Part shown: positions 47,165 through 57,113 of the stretch, piece after piece | Position numbering within the stretch: the stretch's first letter is position 1 | Layout of the letters: each line of letters begins with the position of its first letter | Made by a program: the position numbers and the translations under genes | NCBI GenBank assembly: GCA_937625935.1 | Contig: OW569344.1 | Location: 496,001-560,000, forward strand | DNA from: Tetramitus jugosus | Taxonomy: Eukaryota > Heterolobosea > Eutetramitea > Acrasida > Vahlkampfiidae | DNA: 64,000 bases | Reading direction: 5' to 3' | The notes under the pieces: model-generated | What the model was told of the DNA's origin: nothing | The model's input: the letters and a program-made list of their open reading frames with translations, nothing else | Database searches by the model: none

Positions 47165-48907
47165 TTACAACAATTTGAAAATCATGCTCGATAGCATTTG
47201 AGCTACGAATAAAAATATGAGATTCATGCGCAGTGGACTCATCTTTGCATCACTGAACCATTTGTTTCGAATGAGAGAGAACAGGGAGGGTATCATTGCT
47301 GAAAGAATTGGTAGGATATAGATCTGGAATCTCGTAATCTGTGGATGCATACTCGTGTTGTCACTCGTCACTATTGATCCACCACTCTTGAGCCCTGATT
47401 TCACCAAGTGCTGGTGTAAAAGAGACAGCGATACTGAAAAAGTAGAGAAAGAGGCTGCAAACATTCTCGAGTTCTTGGACATGATTGCTGCAGCCAATGA
47501 AGCACCCTGTACAAGCAACAGAATAGAAAAGCTATGCTGTGCTGCACTCTGTTGCAACGTGGAGTGAGCCACGAACTGGTCTGATGCGTTCAGAAGTCTG
47601 TTGATTACAATGTTGGCCAGAGAGATAAGTGCTCCAATAGACGAAGCTCTTTTGTGTCCCATTCGACCGCACACTTGAAGTGTGGCATGAGATTGAGACT
47701 GTAGGATGTCCTTTCCCATGTATGATGAGAACAAGAGACACAAGTATGATACAGTTTTAAATGTGCTTTGAATTCGTTGCTTTAAGACTTCCTGTCTCTT
47801 CTGATCAGTCATTGATGCGTCACTATGATCCAATTTCTGCGATCTACTACTACTTGCCTCACCATTACTCTTCTGTCTTTTCTTATTCTCACCTCGAATT
47901 TCTTCAATTTCGAGCATGGAAAAGAGTGGCATGCAAGCCAAGCAGAATAGACCAGTAATGAAAAATGTGGTAGACAGTCCATACTGTTCAATAATCAAGC
48001 TCTGAATGGGACTGGCCCATATTTTAGCTCCTGTTGTCAAAACAAAGTAATAAGCTGTCATGAGCTTTCGTTTCTGGACACTTGTGAAATTCTCGACAAT
48101 CACTGAGGCATTTCTTTCCAAAATTCCACTAGAGACATGCGCAATACAATTCAATAGAACAAATTGTAGTTGACCCATGTTGGATAGCGCCGATTCAGTG
48201 CTGCGAGACATGTTTGGATTGAAATATTCGTGCCATTTCTCATTGATACGCCTATTCAACAGCACAGATAGAGCAAAATTGCACAGAGCTAAAATACTGG
48301 TTGATATATAACTTGAATTCTTAATACCAATAGTGTTCTTTGCTCTGTTGTGCGAGCTCAACAACAGAAAGCTCAAATTATGAGACACGCGCGACAGTGA
48401 ATACGTCCAGCTCTGTAAATCGAATCGCGTATCAAGATCATGATTCAACAGCGGATCATTACCATCTGCACCTTGATTATTCTCATCATCTGCCTCTTCT
48501 TCGACCGATTTGTTGTTCGCTGTATGGTAATGATACAAGTATCTGTACAGTGCATTTCTGTAGACGTCCAATGACCTCGTTGTAATGCTCGTTAATTGAG
48601 AGATGAGAGCCAATGGCACTAAATTCAGTGATTCTTCCTCTGATGACTCATTGTTATCTACTTGTTGCTCTGGATTGGTGGATAACGATGAAGAAGAGGT
48701 GGCCACTCTTCTTGTGGAAGCATCAGAAGCAGCAGTGGCATTTGATTCCAGAAGCAGGGAGTTCATATGGTGTTCATGATGGTTGCTACTCTTGAGATGA
48801 GAGAGTAACACTTGACATCGCCTCCGCTGTCTTTCACCGCTTAGAGTGAGGGTTGGGAGTGATTTACTTTGTTGATCAAAGCCTCTGGATCGACTATGAT
48901 TTTGCAT
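47165..48907 (-). CDS. Multi-pass membrane protein, unknown
   Basis: The frame extends to a GTG at 48958; the first ATG is at 48907 (MQNHSRSRGFD), giving 580 aa. A polar ~130-residue N-terminus (Ser, Asn, Glu-rich) precedes about nine to eleven weak membrane segments (ISTSILALCNFALSVLLN, LSTTFFITGLFCLACMPLF, VSYLCLLFSSYMG, LLVQGASLAAAIMS, LPILSAMIPSLFSLI, LNLIFLFVAQMLSSMIF). A Lys/Ser-rich loop of ~45 residues sits in the middle. The overall outline could be MFS-like, but no signature motif is convincing, so I leave it unassigned. Its stop lies 53 bases beyond the stop of the convergent Ctr gene. Confidence 0.6.
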   Translation of the reverse strand: MQNHSRSRGFDQQSKSLPTLTLSGERQRRRCQVLLSHLKSSNHHEHHMNSLLLESNATAASDASTRRVATSSSSLSTNPEQQVDNNESSEEESLNLVPLALISQLTSITTRSLDVYRNALYRYLYHYHTANNKSVEEEADDENNQGADGNDPLLNHDLDTRFDLQSWTYSLSRVSHNLSFLLLSSHNRAKNTIGIKNSSYISTSILALCNFALSVLLNRRINEKWHEYFNPNMSRSTESALSNMGQLQFVLLNCIAHVSSGILERNASVIVENFTSVQKRKLMTAYYFVLTTGAKIWASPIQSLIIEQYGLSTTFFITGLFCLACMPLFSMLEIEEIRGENKKRQKSNGEASSSRSQKLDHSDASMTDQKRQEVLKQRIQSTFKTVSYLCLLFSSYMGKDILQSQSHATLQVCGRMGHKRASSIGALISLANIVINRLLNASDQFVAHSTLQQSAAQHSFSILLLVQGASLAAAIMSKNSRMFAASFSTFSVSLSLLHQHLVKSGLKSGGSIVTSDNTSMHPQITRFQIYILPILSAMIPSLFSLIRNKWFSDAKMSPLRMNLIFLFVAQMLSSMIFKLL

Positions 48908-49225
48908 TTCTTTGCTTCTTGAAGCTTTTTTTTGTTCTGGTGTTCCTGGCAAAGTCACAAGTCTTGGCTCTTAGGCAAGGCTAAAGTTCCTAAGATACCA
49001 AGAGAATTCTGAGGAGGAAAGTGACTGACAATGCATTTCATAGCGATAGTAACCAACTCGCCGAGTATTATCCAACTGATTCCGATGACAGGCTGGAAAT
49101 CGCTCATTTTGTCGTAAACTCCGCTGGTGATGACGCAATAGTAATTCCCTCGTCAGCGAAACGTTGAAGGGCCGTTTGAGAGCATTCGCCTAAGATTCCA
49201 CTCCACAAAAAAAACAAGTTGAACA
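48908..49225. other. Intergenic divergent spacer, no supported gene
   Basis: About 318 bases between divergent starts (48907 minus, 49226 plus). GC-richer sequence with CGCTGGTG-type patches is seen at 49110-49160, then an A-run just before the lipase ATG. No TATA box or RNA gene was recognised. Confidence 0.5.
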
Positions 49226-50566
49226 ATGATTCATACTGTGTCATTCAGTCATGCACCACTGTTGATCATCCTCTTGGCATTTGTTATGCTGCTCAATTAT
49301 GAGCTATTGATTTTTTCTCCTTTTTCTTTCCCTCTGTTCCAACAACGACAACTATCCAATACTGTTGTTGGAAGAGATGCTGACGCGACATGGACTGCAC
49401 GTTCGTCATTACTTGTGCAAGCAAAGCTGCAGGTTGTTCCAACAACGGAGCGCGTTTCACTCATGAGAAAACACATGCTGGAAAAACAGATTAAAAAATG
49501 GGCGCCAAATATCCCACCAGAAACTTTACAATCGCTTCTCTCTTTGCCGCCATCGCCCAGCGAGGTCGAAGGAGAATTGATGGATGCTCAGTTGCAGCAA
49601 CGCTTCGAGCAGACATTGTCCTCTGCTGCTCTGGATGAATTTTCAATTCCACAACATGTGGCTACAGCAGCTCCAGCACACAGCAGCAATGATACAACTG
49701 TTGCTGTTTCAGCTAGTCAATCCTCCTATGATACCAATTATCTTTTTGAGGATAGAGACTATGCACGGCTTGCTCTCGAGTGCTATTGTCAAAACAAGCC
49801 AAGAGTAATTCAGTTTAATGACACTGATCGACCTCCATGCCTCAACGAGTGGATATTTGTGACTCAAGTGGACTTTAGCAAATTTTTGTATGATGTGGCA
49901 GTTAAGATTTATGTCAATCATTGCAAGAAGGAGCTCGTGGTTGCATTTAGAGGCAGTCAGGCAGTTTCTGATTGGTTGAAGAATTTGGAGGCAACAAAGG
50001 TGTCTTGTCCATGGAGTACTCCTGACTTTCAATGTGGTCACATTCATCAAGGATTCTGGAGCTATTACAATGTCGTTCGTTTGACCTTGTTTGCCAAGTT
50101 GGCTGCCCATATTTCTCCACTCTCTCCCTATTATTATGTGAAGCACATTACGGTTGTGGGTCATTCATTAGGAGGAGCAATGGCTACTCTTCATGCATTT
50201 GAATTGATGAATGCAATGAGATTGAATTTGTTTGTATTCTTCTCTAGAGTCAAAACAATTGATGTTCGAACGTTTGGATCACCAAGAGTGGGCGATCCAA
50301 TATTTGCTACAGTGTTTGATCAAATGTTGCAAACTTCGAGACGTTATGTGAATCATTTGGGAGAGACGAGCGATGTGGATATTGTAACCACGTTGCCACC
50401 TGACTGGATTGGTTTCAAGCATGTCAACACCAGTATTGCACTCCCATGCTCTCTTAACTCGTCTCTCAAGTGTCATTCCATCACATATGCCTATCTTCCA
50501 CAATTCGATCCTCACGCGGATGCAACACTCGAGAGCTTCTTGAAAGTTAGTAAAAACTATTGCTGA
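49226..50566 (+). CDS. Secreted class 3 lipase
   Basis: The 446-aa protein belongs to the Lipase_3 (fungal/plant TAG lipase-like) alpha/beta hydrolases. A hydrophobic leader (PLLIILLAFVMLLNYELLIF) indicates secretion or membrane anchoring, followed by ~110 variable residues. The catalytic domain begins near residue 170 and contains LVVAFRGSQAVSDWLKNL (the oxyanion strand of the family), IHQGFWSYYNVV, and the nucleophile elbow VVGHSLGGAMATLHA with Ser at about residue 313. TFGSPRVGDPIFA follows, then a SDVDIVTTLPP segment with the likely catalytic Asp and a His in the C-terminal region (GFKHVN). All triad members can be placed. Single exon, ATG at 49226. Substrate specificity unknown; phagosomal or extracellular lipid digestion is plausible. 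Confidence 0.9.
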   Translation: MIHTVSFSHAPLLIILLAFVMLLNYELLIFSPFSFPLFQQRQLSNTVVGRDADATWTARSSLLVQAKLQVVPTTERVSLMRKHMLEKQIKKWAPNIPPETLQSLLSLPPSPSEVEGELMDAQLQQRFEQTLSSAALDEFSIPQHVATAAPAHSSNDTTVAVSASQSSYDTNYLFEDRDYARLALECYCQNKPRVIQFNDTDRPPCLNEWIFVTQVDFSKFLYDVAVKIYVNHCKKELVVAFRGSQAVSDWLKNLEATKVSCPWSTPDFQCGHIHQGFWSYYNVVRLTLFAKLAAHISPLSPYYYVKHITVVGHSLGGAMATLHAFELMNAMRLNLFVFFSRVKTIDVRTFGSPRVGDPIFATVFDQMLQTSRRYVNHLGETSDVDIVTTLPPDWIGFKHVNTSIALPCSLNSSLKCHSITYAYLPQFDPHADATLESFLKVSKNYC

Positions 50567-50600
50567 GAATCATCAGAAGTAAATTATTAAGGTTGTACAT

Positions 50601-51980
50601 TTATTTCTTTGCTTTCTTACTCTCCTCTACCTTTTTGCTACTTGCTCGCTTCCTCTTCGTTTTCGATTCCTCAGAGAGCCATCCAGTTGGAAGTCTAATG
50701 TTCATTCTGTCAATATACAACCACAACTTTCTGCAGTCTAAGTTTTGGTCCGCAAATGGATGAGTGAAAGTTCCTTCGCATGTATTCCATGTGTTGACAC
50801 CCAACTTGGCAGTGATCGCATACGTTGCTTCACTGAGACGAATCTTTTGCTGTTCTTCGAGATAGAACAGTTCAACCATGGCACCAAAGCTCGTTGCAAC
50901 CTTTTTATACTCCTTTGCTCCAAGTTCGTTCGGTGTCAACAAATCACATCCCTTGTTCTTTGTAAATTTGGTAGCAGCTTTGTACAGTTTGGTTGTTTGC
51001 TTCTTTGGAACAGCTCCCTCTACAACCACATATCCAAATTTCTTGAAAAATGCGATATGTCTATCTGTTAATAGTTGTCCATGATCATCAATTATTTGTT
51101 GAGCAGGCGTATCTGACTTTTCAAGTTCATTCCAAGCTGTTTGATTGTACAAAGCCTTTGCCAAGTCTGTCTTCAATGGAACCAAGGGAGTGTTCTCTTC
51201 CAGGTCTGCCCATCCCTTTGGAAAGTCTGGTGTGTGCTTTCTTTGCAATCTACACTGTGCGTAGGCAGTGATGCGAGCTTGATTGATAGTACTTGGTTGA
51301 GCTACCATGTAAGCATGATAGAACACACTTCGTACTTGATCAGTGTCATTACTGTCAGAGTTTTGATGTGGAGTTCTTATGTCCCACAGAACAAAGTCTC
51401 CTGCTTCAATTGGCTTGAACTTTAACTTTCGATGCTCTGCTGCAATGGAGGTGCAATAGCGAGCGCAAGCAGCTCGCGTTTTACACTGGAGAGGATCAAT
51501 TGTTCTGCTGGATGAAGAGGAAGATGAAGCCTCGCTGTTATTGTCATTACTGTTACTGGCTGCACTGCTTGTTGTTGTTGATGGTGGATTCCAGTCATCA
51601 GGAATGCGCTGTGCCTTCACAATCTGACTCAAGATCCAATCATCATTCTTCTTTGAGAACTTTGTGTTGTAGGAACCCCAACGAAAGAGATTTCTGCCAG
51701 GTACAGCATCACCAGTAGTCCAATTCTCTAATCCTGCTCTAAAGTATGATTCACAAACACTGAAGAATCCAGGAACAATCTCCAACCCACCATCTTTAGT
51801 ACCAGACTGATCAGACGCATCAGTCAGTGCCACAAAGCTTTGAAATGGTCGAAACCACTCCAAATCGACCTCGACCGATCTTTCTCCCTTGGTTTCAGAT
51901 CTCCTTTCCGTTTTCCATAGATTATATGCGTTGCAGTCCAGATGCAATCCAGTTCCAGTTTGTCCAGACACCTGAGCCAT
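50601..51980 (-). CDS. PhyH-type Fe(II)/2-oxoglutarate dioxygenase with unusual half order
   Basis: The 459-aa product starts almost at the metal site: GLHLDCNAYN gives His13 and Asp15 of the HxD motif. The distal His lies near residue 205 (GDFVLWDIRTPHQNS) with a 2-oxoglutarate-binding Arg soon after (DQVRSVFYHAYM). Residues ~305-430 resemble the part that normally precedes HxD in PhyH proteins (HIAFFKKFGYVVVEGAVPKK ... KLWLYIDRMNIRLP), and the chain ends in a Lys/Arg-rich tail suitable for nuclear import. An in-frame TAA lies just upstream of the ATG at 51980, so no longer N-terminus is visible in this exon. Either a circularly permuted fold, or a truncated gene with a second half-domain. 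Confidence 0.7.
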   Translation of the reverse strand: MAQVSGQTGTGLHLDCNAYNLWKTERRSETKGERSVEVDLEWFRPFQSFVALTDASDQSGTKDGGLEIVPGFFSVCESYFRAGLENWTTGDAVPGRNLFRWGSYNTKFSKKNDDWILSQIVKAQRIPDDWNPPSTTTSSAASNSNDNNSEASSSSSSSRTIDPLQCKTRAACARYCTSIAAEHRKLKFKPIEAGDFVLWDIRTPHQNSDSNDTDQVRSVFYHAYMVAQPSTINQARITAYAQCRLQRKHTPDFPKGWADLEENTPLVPLKTDLAKALYNQTAWNELEKSDTPAQQIIDDHGQLLTDRHIAFFKKFGYVVVEGAVPKKQTTKLYKAATKFTKNKGCDLLTPNELGAKEYKKVATSFGAMVELFYLEEQQKIRLSEATYAITAKLGVNTWNTCEGTFTHPFADQNLDCRKLWLYIDRMNIRLPTGWLSEESKTKRKRASSKKVEESKKAKK

Positions 51981-52346
51981 TATTGATCTTGATCTAGTGT
52001 CTTATTTTGTTTTTTATTAAGTTCTGAACAAAAACTATGCTCAAAATGTTCGTTCAAATACCAATCCACGAAACAATGTGCACCTGCACAATTTACATTG
52101 AGGTACAGAATTCGCTCGAACTTCCCAGACTTCTGTTCGCGGAGTAATCGACCAAAATTCCACGCTAACTTCCGGCTCCGCCCCTTAATCTTTCACAAGA
52201 AAGCAAAATCAACAACATTTTCCATTGACTGTCGTGTCACTCAACAACATTAAACAAAAAGGAGATTCTCTTGCGTGTGTGAATTGTTCATTCATCCAAG
52301 TACAAGTGTGTGAGTAACAACCAATCCTCCATCTTGATCACACAAA
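51981..52346. other. Intergenic divergent spacer, no supported gene
   Basis: 366 bases between divergent starts of the dioxygenase and the disordered/7TM gene. It holds GC-richer sequence near 52120-52185 and AT-rich flanks; no gene, repeat or RNA was recognised. Confidence 0.5.
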
Positions 52347-54701
52347 ATGAATCACATAAACTCCGACTCCGACACTGAAGCAGCAGATGACACACAGAGT
52401 ATGGTATCGACGAGAAGCAATGTGTCTCAAGTCTCCATCATGTCATCCAATCATCATCACAACCATCATGATGCTCAAAAAACTCACAATACGGAACGCA
52501 AAAAACGAAAGAAGCAAAAGCTTTTGGAGAAACAACAATTGTTGGAGCGAATTTTGGCCGAAGAGGACGAAGAAGAAGAAGATGAACCAAAAACAATAGT
52601 AACAACAAATCATGTACAGCCACAACCGATTCGTGCAGCACAACCAATGATTGCAACAACGACATCGACGACAACAACAACAACAGCGACAAATACTCGA
52701 AAAATTACATCGAAAAAGAAGAACAAGACGACATCCAAAACATCAACGACCTCTTCAATAATCGAAAAGGAAAGAGAACAGACTCATGTACAACAACAAC
52801 AACAACAATACTCTCATGCGAATTACTATTACACATCGACAATGAACAATGATGATAATGATGATGGCTATGATGATGAATATAATAATGATGATGAATA
52901 TGATCATCCATCCAACAAGAAAAATCGACAAAAACAACATGCGACGACTGCTGTGTCGACATCAGGTCTTCCTAGCTTCAAAAACAATAACAAAAACAGC
53001 AGCAACAACAATAATAACAATAGTAACAATAAGAAGAGAAGTGATAGCACAGCGAGTCAAGACAGTAGTAGTCGGAGTGGTGCAAGTGTGAATGGTGATG
53101 CATATGATCACAGAGTGATTAATCCTTATTTGAATATGGGTTCGTTGCCACGTGATAGCAACGGTCATCTCTTGTTCACAGATGCCTCCTCTCCCACGAC
53201 GAATGACGATGAAATGTCGGAGTATTTTGATAACGGGCACGGAAAAATTACAATGAAGCTTCAATCTAATCAGGGGGAGTATCCGGAGATTACGTTGGAG
53301 GAGATTGCAGCGAATACGGTGATTAATGGATCGAATGCGCACTCTCAATACAGTCTTCATCAGAGACCAGTGCGGTTGTTGCTGTTTAAGGTGAAGAGAG
53401 CGATACAGTATGTATAGTTTGCGAATCCATTGTGTGTTGCTTATCAGCTTTTGTGTTGTATTGTGTTTTATGAGCTCATGGCAACTCTAACCTTATGTAT
53501 GTTAACATTGTTGTTGTGTTTAAAGGCGCATGTCCATTTGGAGCAAGCTCTTTCTGTGTATTACATTTGTAATGTTGCTCACTATTAGTGTGAGTGCAAC
53601 TACAAATATTATTCTCATGTTGTCTCTCAATATGGATGGCACATTCTACTCTCATTACTTTTTGCATGCACTTAACATTGCACAATGTCTCATGCTGTTG
53701 TTTCTAGTCATTGAAGCTCTATTCACGGAGAATGAGTATCAATTGATTACATTTGTACTCAGCAGTCTCATTATGACTGCTCGAATCATTTATTCTTTGA
53801 TTCAGATCACGATTGTTGTGTTCAAACCGGGGCAAAAAGCTAAAACAATTGTTGTACAGGTGTTGACAACCATTTTGCCAGCTATATTAATTTTATTGTT
53901 TCAGATTGCTCTCATTGTGCTCGTGGTACCAGTGTTTAAGTCATTTGGATGGAAGCTGTATCGTGTAGTAGGTGCCTCCCCTCACTTGATTCGCCACTAT
54001 CGTACCTATGTATGTCTATATTTTGTGCCATTTTATCAATTTCACTTGTTTTAATGGGTCTGCTTAACAATTGACTTAACACTCACATGACTTGTTGTAA
54101 CACAAACAGTCAATCTATGTAAGCATGGTGAGAATGGATCTATTATGTATTATGACCATTATTGCAATGGCCTTCTTTTTCATCTCATTCGGTATGTTTA
54201 CTCTTTGCTTGTTTTTCTCTTGTGCACCAACTCCTCAAGCTTTCATCATCTGACACTCGTATTCTAGCATGGTGGTCCTATGTCGGATTGGGACTCGCAG
54301 TTTTGCTTTCTGTAGCCCTTGCTCCTCTCTCTATCACAATCGGGGCTCAGCGCGAGTATGCCAGTGTAATGATATTTTTTGTACTCCTCAGTTTTGCATT
54401 GCCCATGTATCTGTTGTATAAGATGATTGAGGTGTGGAGGACAAGCAGCACAGGTTTAAACCTACCACACTATGTGACATCCGAAGAAAGAACAGTTATT
54501 CTTGCTCTATTCACTGCATTTGGTTGTCTGTGTATACTCTGGAGACTGTTGTTGATTGTGGCTGCAGTCCTCGTGACTTTCAACTTCCGAAAAGGGCTTG
54601 CTGATGTATTTGCTCAACGAAGACTCAAGCGAAGACTAAAGGCACAGAAAGGCTTTAGTACAATCTCTGTGAGCAGATTACTGAAGGGATACAAGAAATA
54701 A
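52347..54701 (+). CDS. Long disordered N-terminus joined to a 7TM-type domain, four exons
   Basis: Exons 52347-53407, 53526-54009, 54110-54191 and 54268-54701 join in frame (introns 118, 100 and 76 nt; donors all GTATGT; acceptors AAAG, CAG and CTAG) for ~686 aa. Residues 1-~330 are low complexity: His, Glu/Lys, Thr, Asp/Asn and Gln runs. Then about seven membrane helices follow (LFLCITFVMLLTISVSATTN, QCLMLLFLVIEALF, LITFVLSSLIMTARIIYSLI, ILPAILILLFQIALIVLVVP, LLCIMTIIAMAFFFISFAWW, VMIFFVLLSFALPMYLLYKM, ILWRLLLIVAAVLVTF) and a basic tail. Every junction falls inside or beside a predicted helix and restores the frame. No known receptor motif is seen; function unknown. Confidence 0.75.
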
Positions 54702-54772
54702 GTAAAAGTGTTCGTTGAGCAATGCATAAGTTTTGTAAAATACACTCGAATATTTATTGAAAACAACTTCTT

Positions 54773-56833
54773 TTAGAAGAATGAATTGGCTGCAATCCTG
54801 AGATTCCATTGTTGGTTTGCATTGCCACTCATCTTTTGTAGAACGCAGCTTGCTCCCTTCTGAGTACCGCTGCTCTCAAGGACAAAGGATGGATCGGCAG
54901 CACTTGCAATAATAATTGCTTCGTTCTTTGCGCTCGATGCACCAACAATGTTATTCACAGTTGATCCTAATGAATCCACTACAGTGTTAAACGTGTTTTT
55001 CATGTCCATAGAGCTGCTTGGTGTAGGATTCTCAGGATGATCTGCACTACTGCTGTCTACTCGCTTAAAGATCCACTTTTGAGTCAAGTTGTCATTCTCT
55101 CTCTTCTGATTAATAAAAATGGACTGATTGCTGTCCTTGATGCACTCCAAGACCAAATTATTGTTCAGTGCACTAACAATGAATCCGTCCTCTGTGATAT
55201 AAAATCTCTGATTTTGTGAAGTGAGGAAGATACGATTGGACCAAAGAGCTATCTTGGTGTAGGGTCTCGTTTGCGAATCAGTCACATCAAGCACATAACC
55301 ACTCGCTCGATTACAAATATACAACTGTTGACTGAATGGAATATCTTCAAACTTTTGCAGCATGTGATCCTCATTGCCTGAGGACGATGATGGAGAAGAC
55401 TCTGTAAACTGACTCAGTTTCAAATTCCTGTACATTGAAACATAGCACATGTATAGATTAAAGTTCCAGTCCTTGATGTTTCTTACGGGGGAGACTTGTC
55501 TGGCACACACCCACAAACTATCTCCTTGTACTTGAGATATCGTGCTACACACGGTGGAGTTTCCTGGCATGTTCGGGTCGCATCTTGGTGTGCACAACAC
55601 ACAATCTGGTGTCACAATTTTCTTGTTTGTAAATTGGAGCAAATAAATCTGTCTTCTGACGCCATCTAATGCACTATTGTTGTGTCCAATGGCTGCAGTG
55701 GCCGCTTGTCTATACACTGGGATCTTGTTGGATGATTGGCTCTGTATCACATCGTACAATCCCTGCGAGTGATTATAATAGAATGCACTCCAATTGAGCT
55801 TGAGAATATTTTCTTGTTTTGGTGCGAGGGATCCACCACCCACTCCCATCATTCCACCCACTCCGCCAACACCACTGCCCAAGCTTGTATTTCCAGGTGA
55901 CGAGACAACATTAGATGAATCACTTCCACCAGTCACACCAGGATCAAATGCCACTCTCCGCAAAACCACAACAAAACGATCGGCATATACTTCTCTCAGC
56001 ATCGGAACAAACACTTCTTCGCTCTGTGAATTGACTGCATGTGCAGTGACAACTACATTTGGAATTGCAATTCTCGCATTCGCACTCGCACTCTCTGCTG
56101 CAGTAGGGGACGATTGCTGCTGAGAAGACGACACGGGAGGAATCGGAACAGTGACCACAATAATTGCATTGTCCTGTTGTACGCCAACACCACCACTACT
56201 AGTACTACTCGTGCTACTACCACCACTACTACTACCTCCCATACCAGCATGACCCTGAATCAAAATACTAGAGTGATAATGATGTTCATTGAGTGAGGAA
56301 GTCAATTGCAGAGAAGGGATCGGTGGAGGAGCACTCTGTGCGCCATCTTCCGATGCATCTTGATGACTCTTTTGACTACTACTACTACTATCACTTGATG
56401 ATGATTTCTGCTGCTGTTGCAATTGTAATTGTTGTTGTTTCTGTTGCAAGTGTTGATAGTGCAACTGTTGTTGAGTCACGAGGTATTTGAGGTAGTTGGT
56501 GGGCAGTGTGGCGTACCAGTTGAGCTTCACAGTATCTTCCTCTCTCTGTGAATTGTTCCATCCTTTGATTAGCATTTTTTCAGAGACGCGTCTCACAATG
56601 GCACAGAATCCACTTGTTGTGGTTGTGATCACATTGGCAACAAATGTATGGATATTGGTCCTGTTGTTCTGATTCAACAGAGCTTGTTTCTGATCGAGAA
56701 AGACTGAGAGTTGAACAATGGGTGGCACGGGGAAACTGCCATGAGGGAATGACACATTGACTAGCATGTGGGATTTGTGAGAAATGTTGTTGGCGACTGA
56801 CACGGAGCCGAACTGTTCTTCAATGATTGTCAT
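54773..56833 (-). CDS. H-type lectin / ricin-type beta-trefoil protein
   Basis: The 686-aa protein combines carbohydrate-binding folds. Residues ~20-110 match the H-type lectin pattern of discoidin/Helix agglutinin (VNVSFPHGSFPVPPIVQLSV ... GFCAIVRRV ... VKLNWYAT). A second copy at about residues 220-350 ends in LKLNWSAFYYN. The C-terminal ~200 residues form a ricin-B-like beta-trefoil (YICNRASGYVLDVTDS, NNNLVLECIKDSN with LTQKWIF, and NANQQWNL; QxW motifs). Linkers are poly-Gln, Ser and Gly. No signal peptide is seen, so secretion would be unconventional, as for discoidins, or it acts in the cytosol. Single exon. ATG at 56833. Confidence 0.75.
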   Translation of the reverse strand: MTIIEEQFGSVSVANNISHKSHMLVNVSFPHGSFPVPPIVQLSVFLDQKQALLNQNNRTNIHTFVANVITTTTSGFCAIVRRVSEKMLIKGWNNSQREEDTVKLNWYATLPTNYLKYLVTQQQLHYQHLQQKQQQLQLQQQQKSSSSDSSSSSQKSHQDASEDGAQSAPPPIPSLQLTSSLNEHHYHSSILIQGHAGMGGSSSGGSSTSSTSSGGVGVQQDNAIIVVTVPIPPVSSSQQQSSPTAAESASANARIAIPNVVVTAHAVNSQSEEVFVPMLREVYADRFVVVLRRVAFDPGVTGGSDSSNVVSSPGNTSLGSGVGGVGGMMGVGGGSLAPKQENILKLNWSAFYYNHSQGLYDVIQSQSSNKIPVYRQAATAAIGHNNSALDGVRRQIYLLQFTNKKIVTPDCVLCTPRCDPNMPGNSTVCSTISQVQGDSLWVCARQVSPVRNIKDWNFNLYMCYVSMYRNLKLSQFTESSPSSSSGNEDHMLQKFEDIPFSQQLYICNRASGYVLDVTDSQTRPYTKIALWSNRIFLTSQNQRFYITEDGFIVSALNNNLVLECIKDSNQSIFINQKRENDNLTQKWIFKRVDSSSADHPENPTPSSSMDMKNTFNTVVDSLGSTVNNIVGASSAKNEAIIIASAADPSFVLESSGTQKGASCVLQKMSGNANQQWNLRIAANSFF

Positions 56834-57113
56834 TCTTATTATGGTTTGTGTGTCAAAATGATTATTTGCTACGACTACTGTTCAATAAGTTGAAGAAGAA
56901 GAAATGAGAAATGGGATTATTTTGTCCTCGGATGATCTGGTCAGTATTGTTTGTTGTGTGCTTTTCTCCTTTCGAGTGTTCAAATATCGTATCGAGATAT
57001 TTACTTCCAACAGAGAATTTGCTCGTTTTGCTTGTTTTTGATGTCCTTCTTCAAGCGGAAAAAATATGCATCATCAAAAAAATTTGACAAGAGAGTTTAA
57101 TAAGTCAATACAT

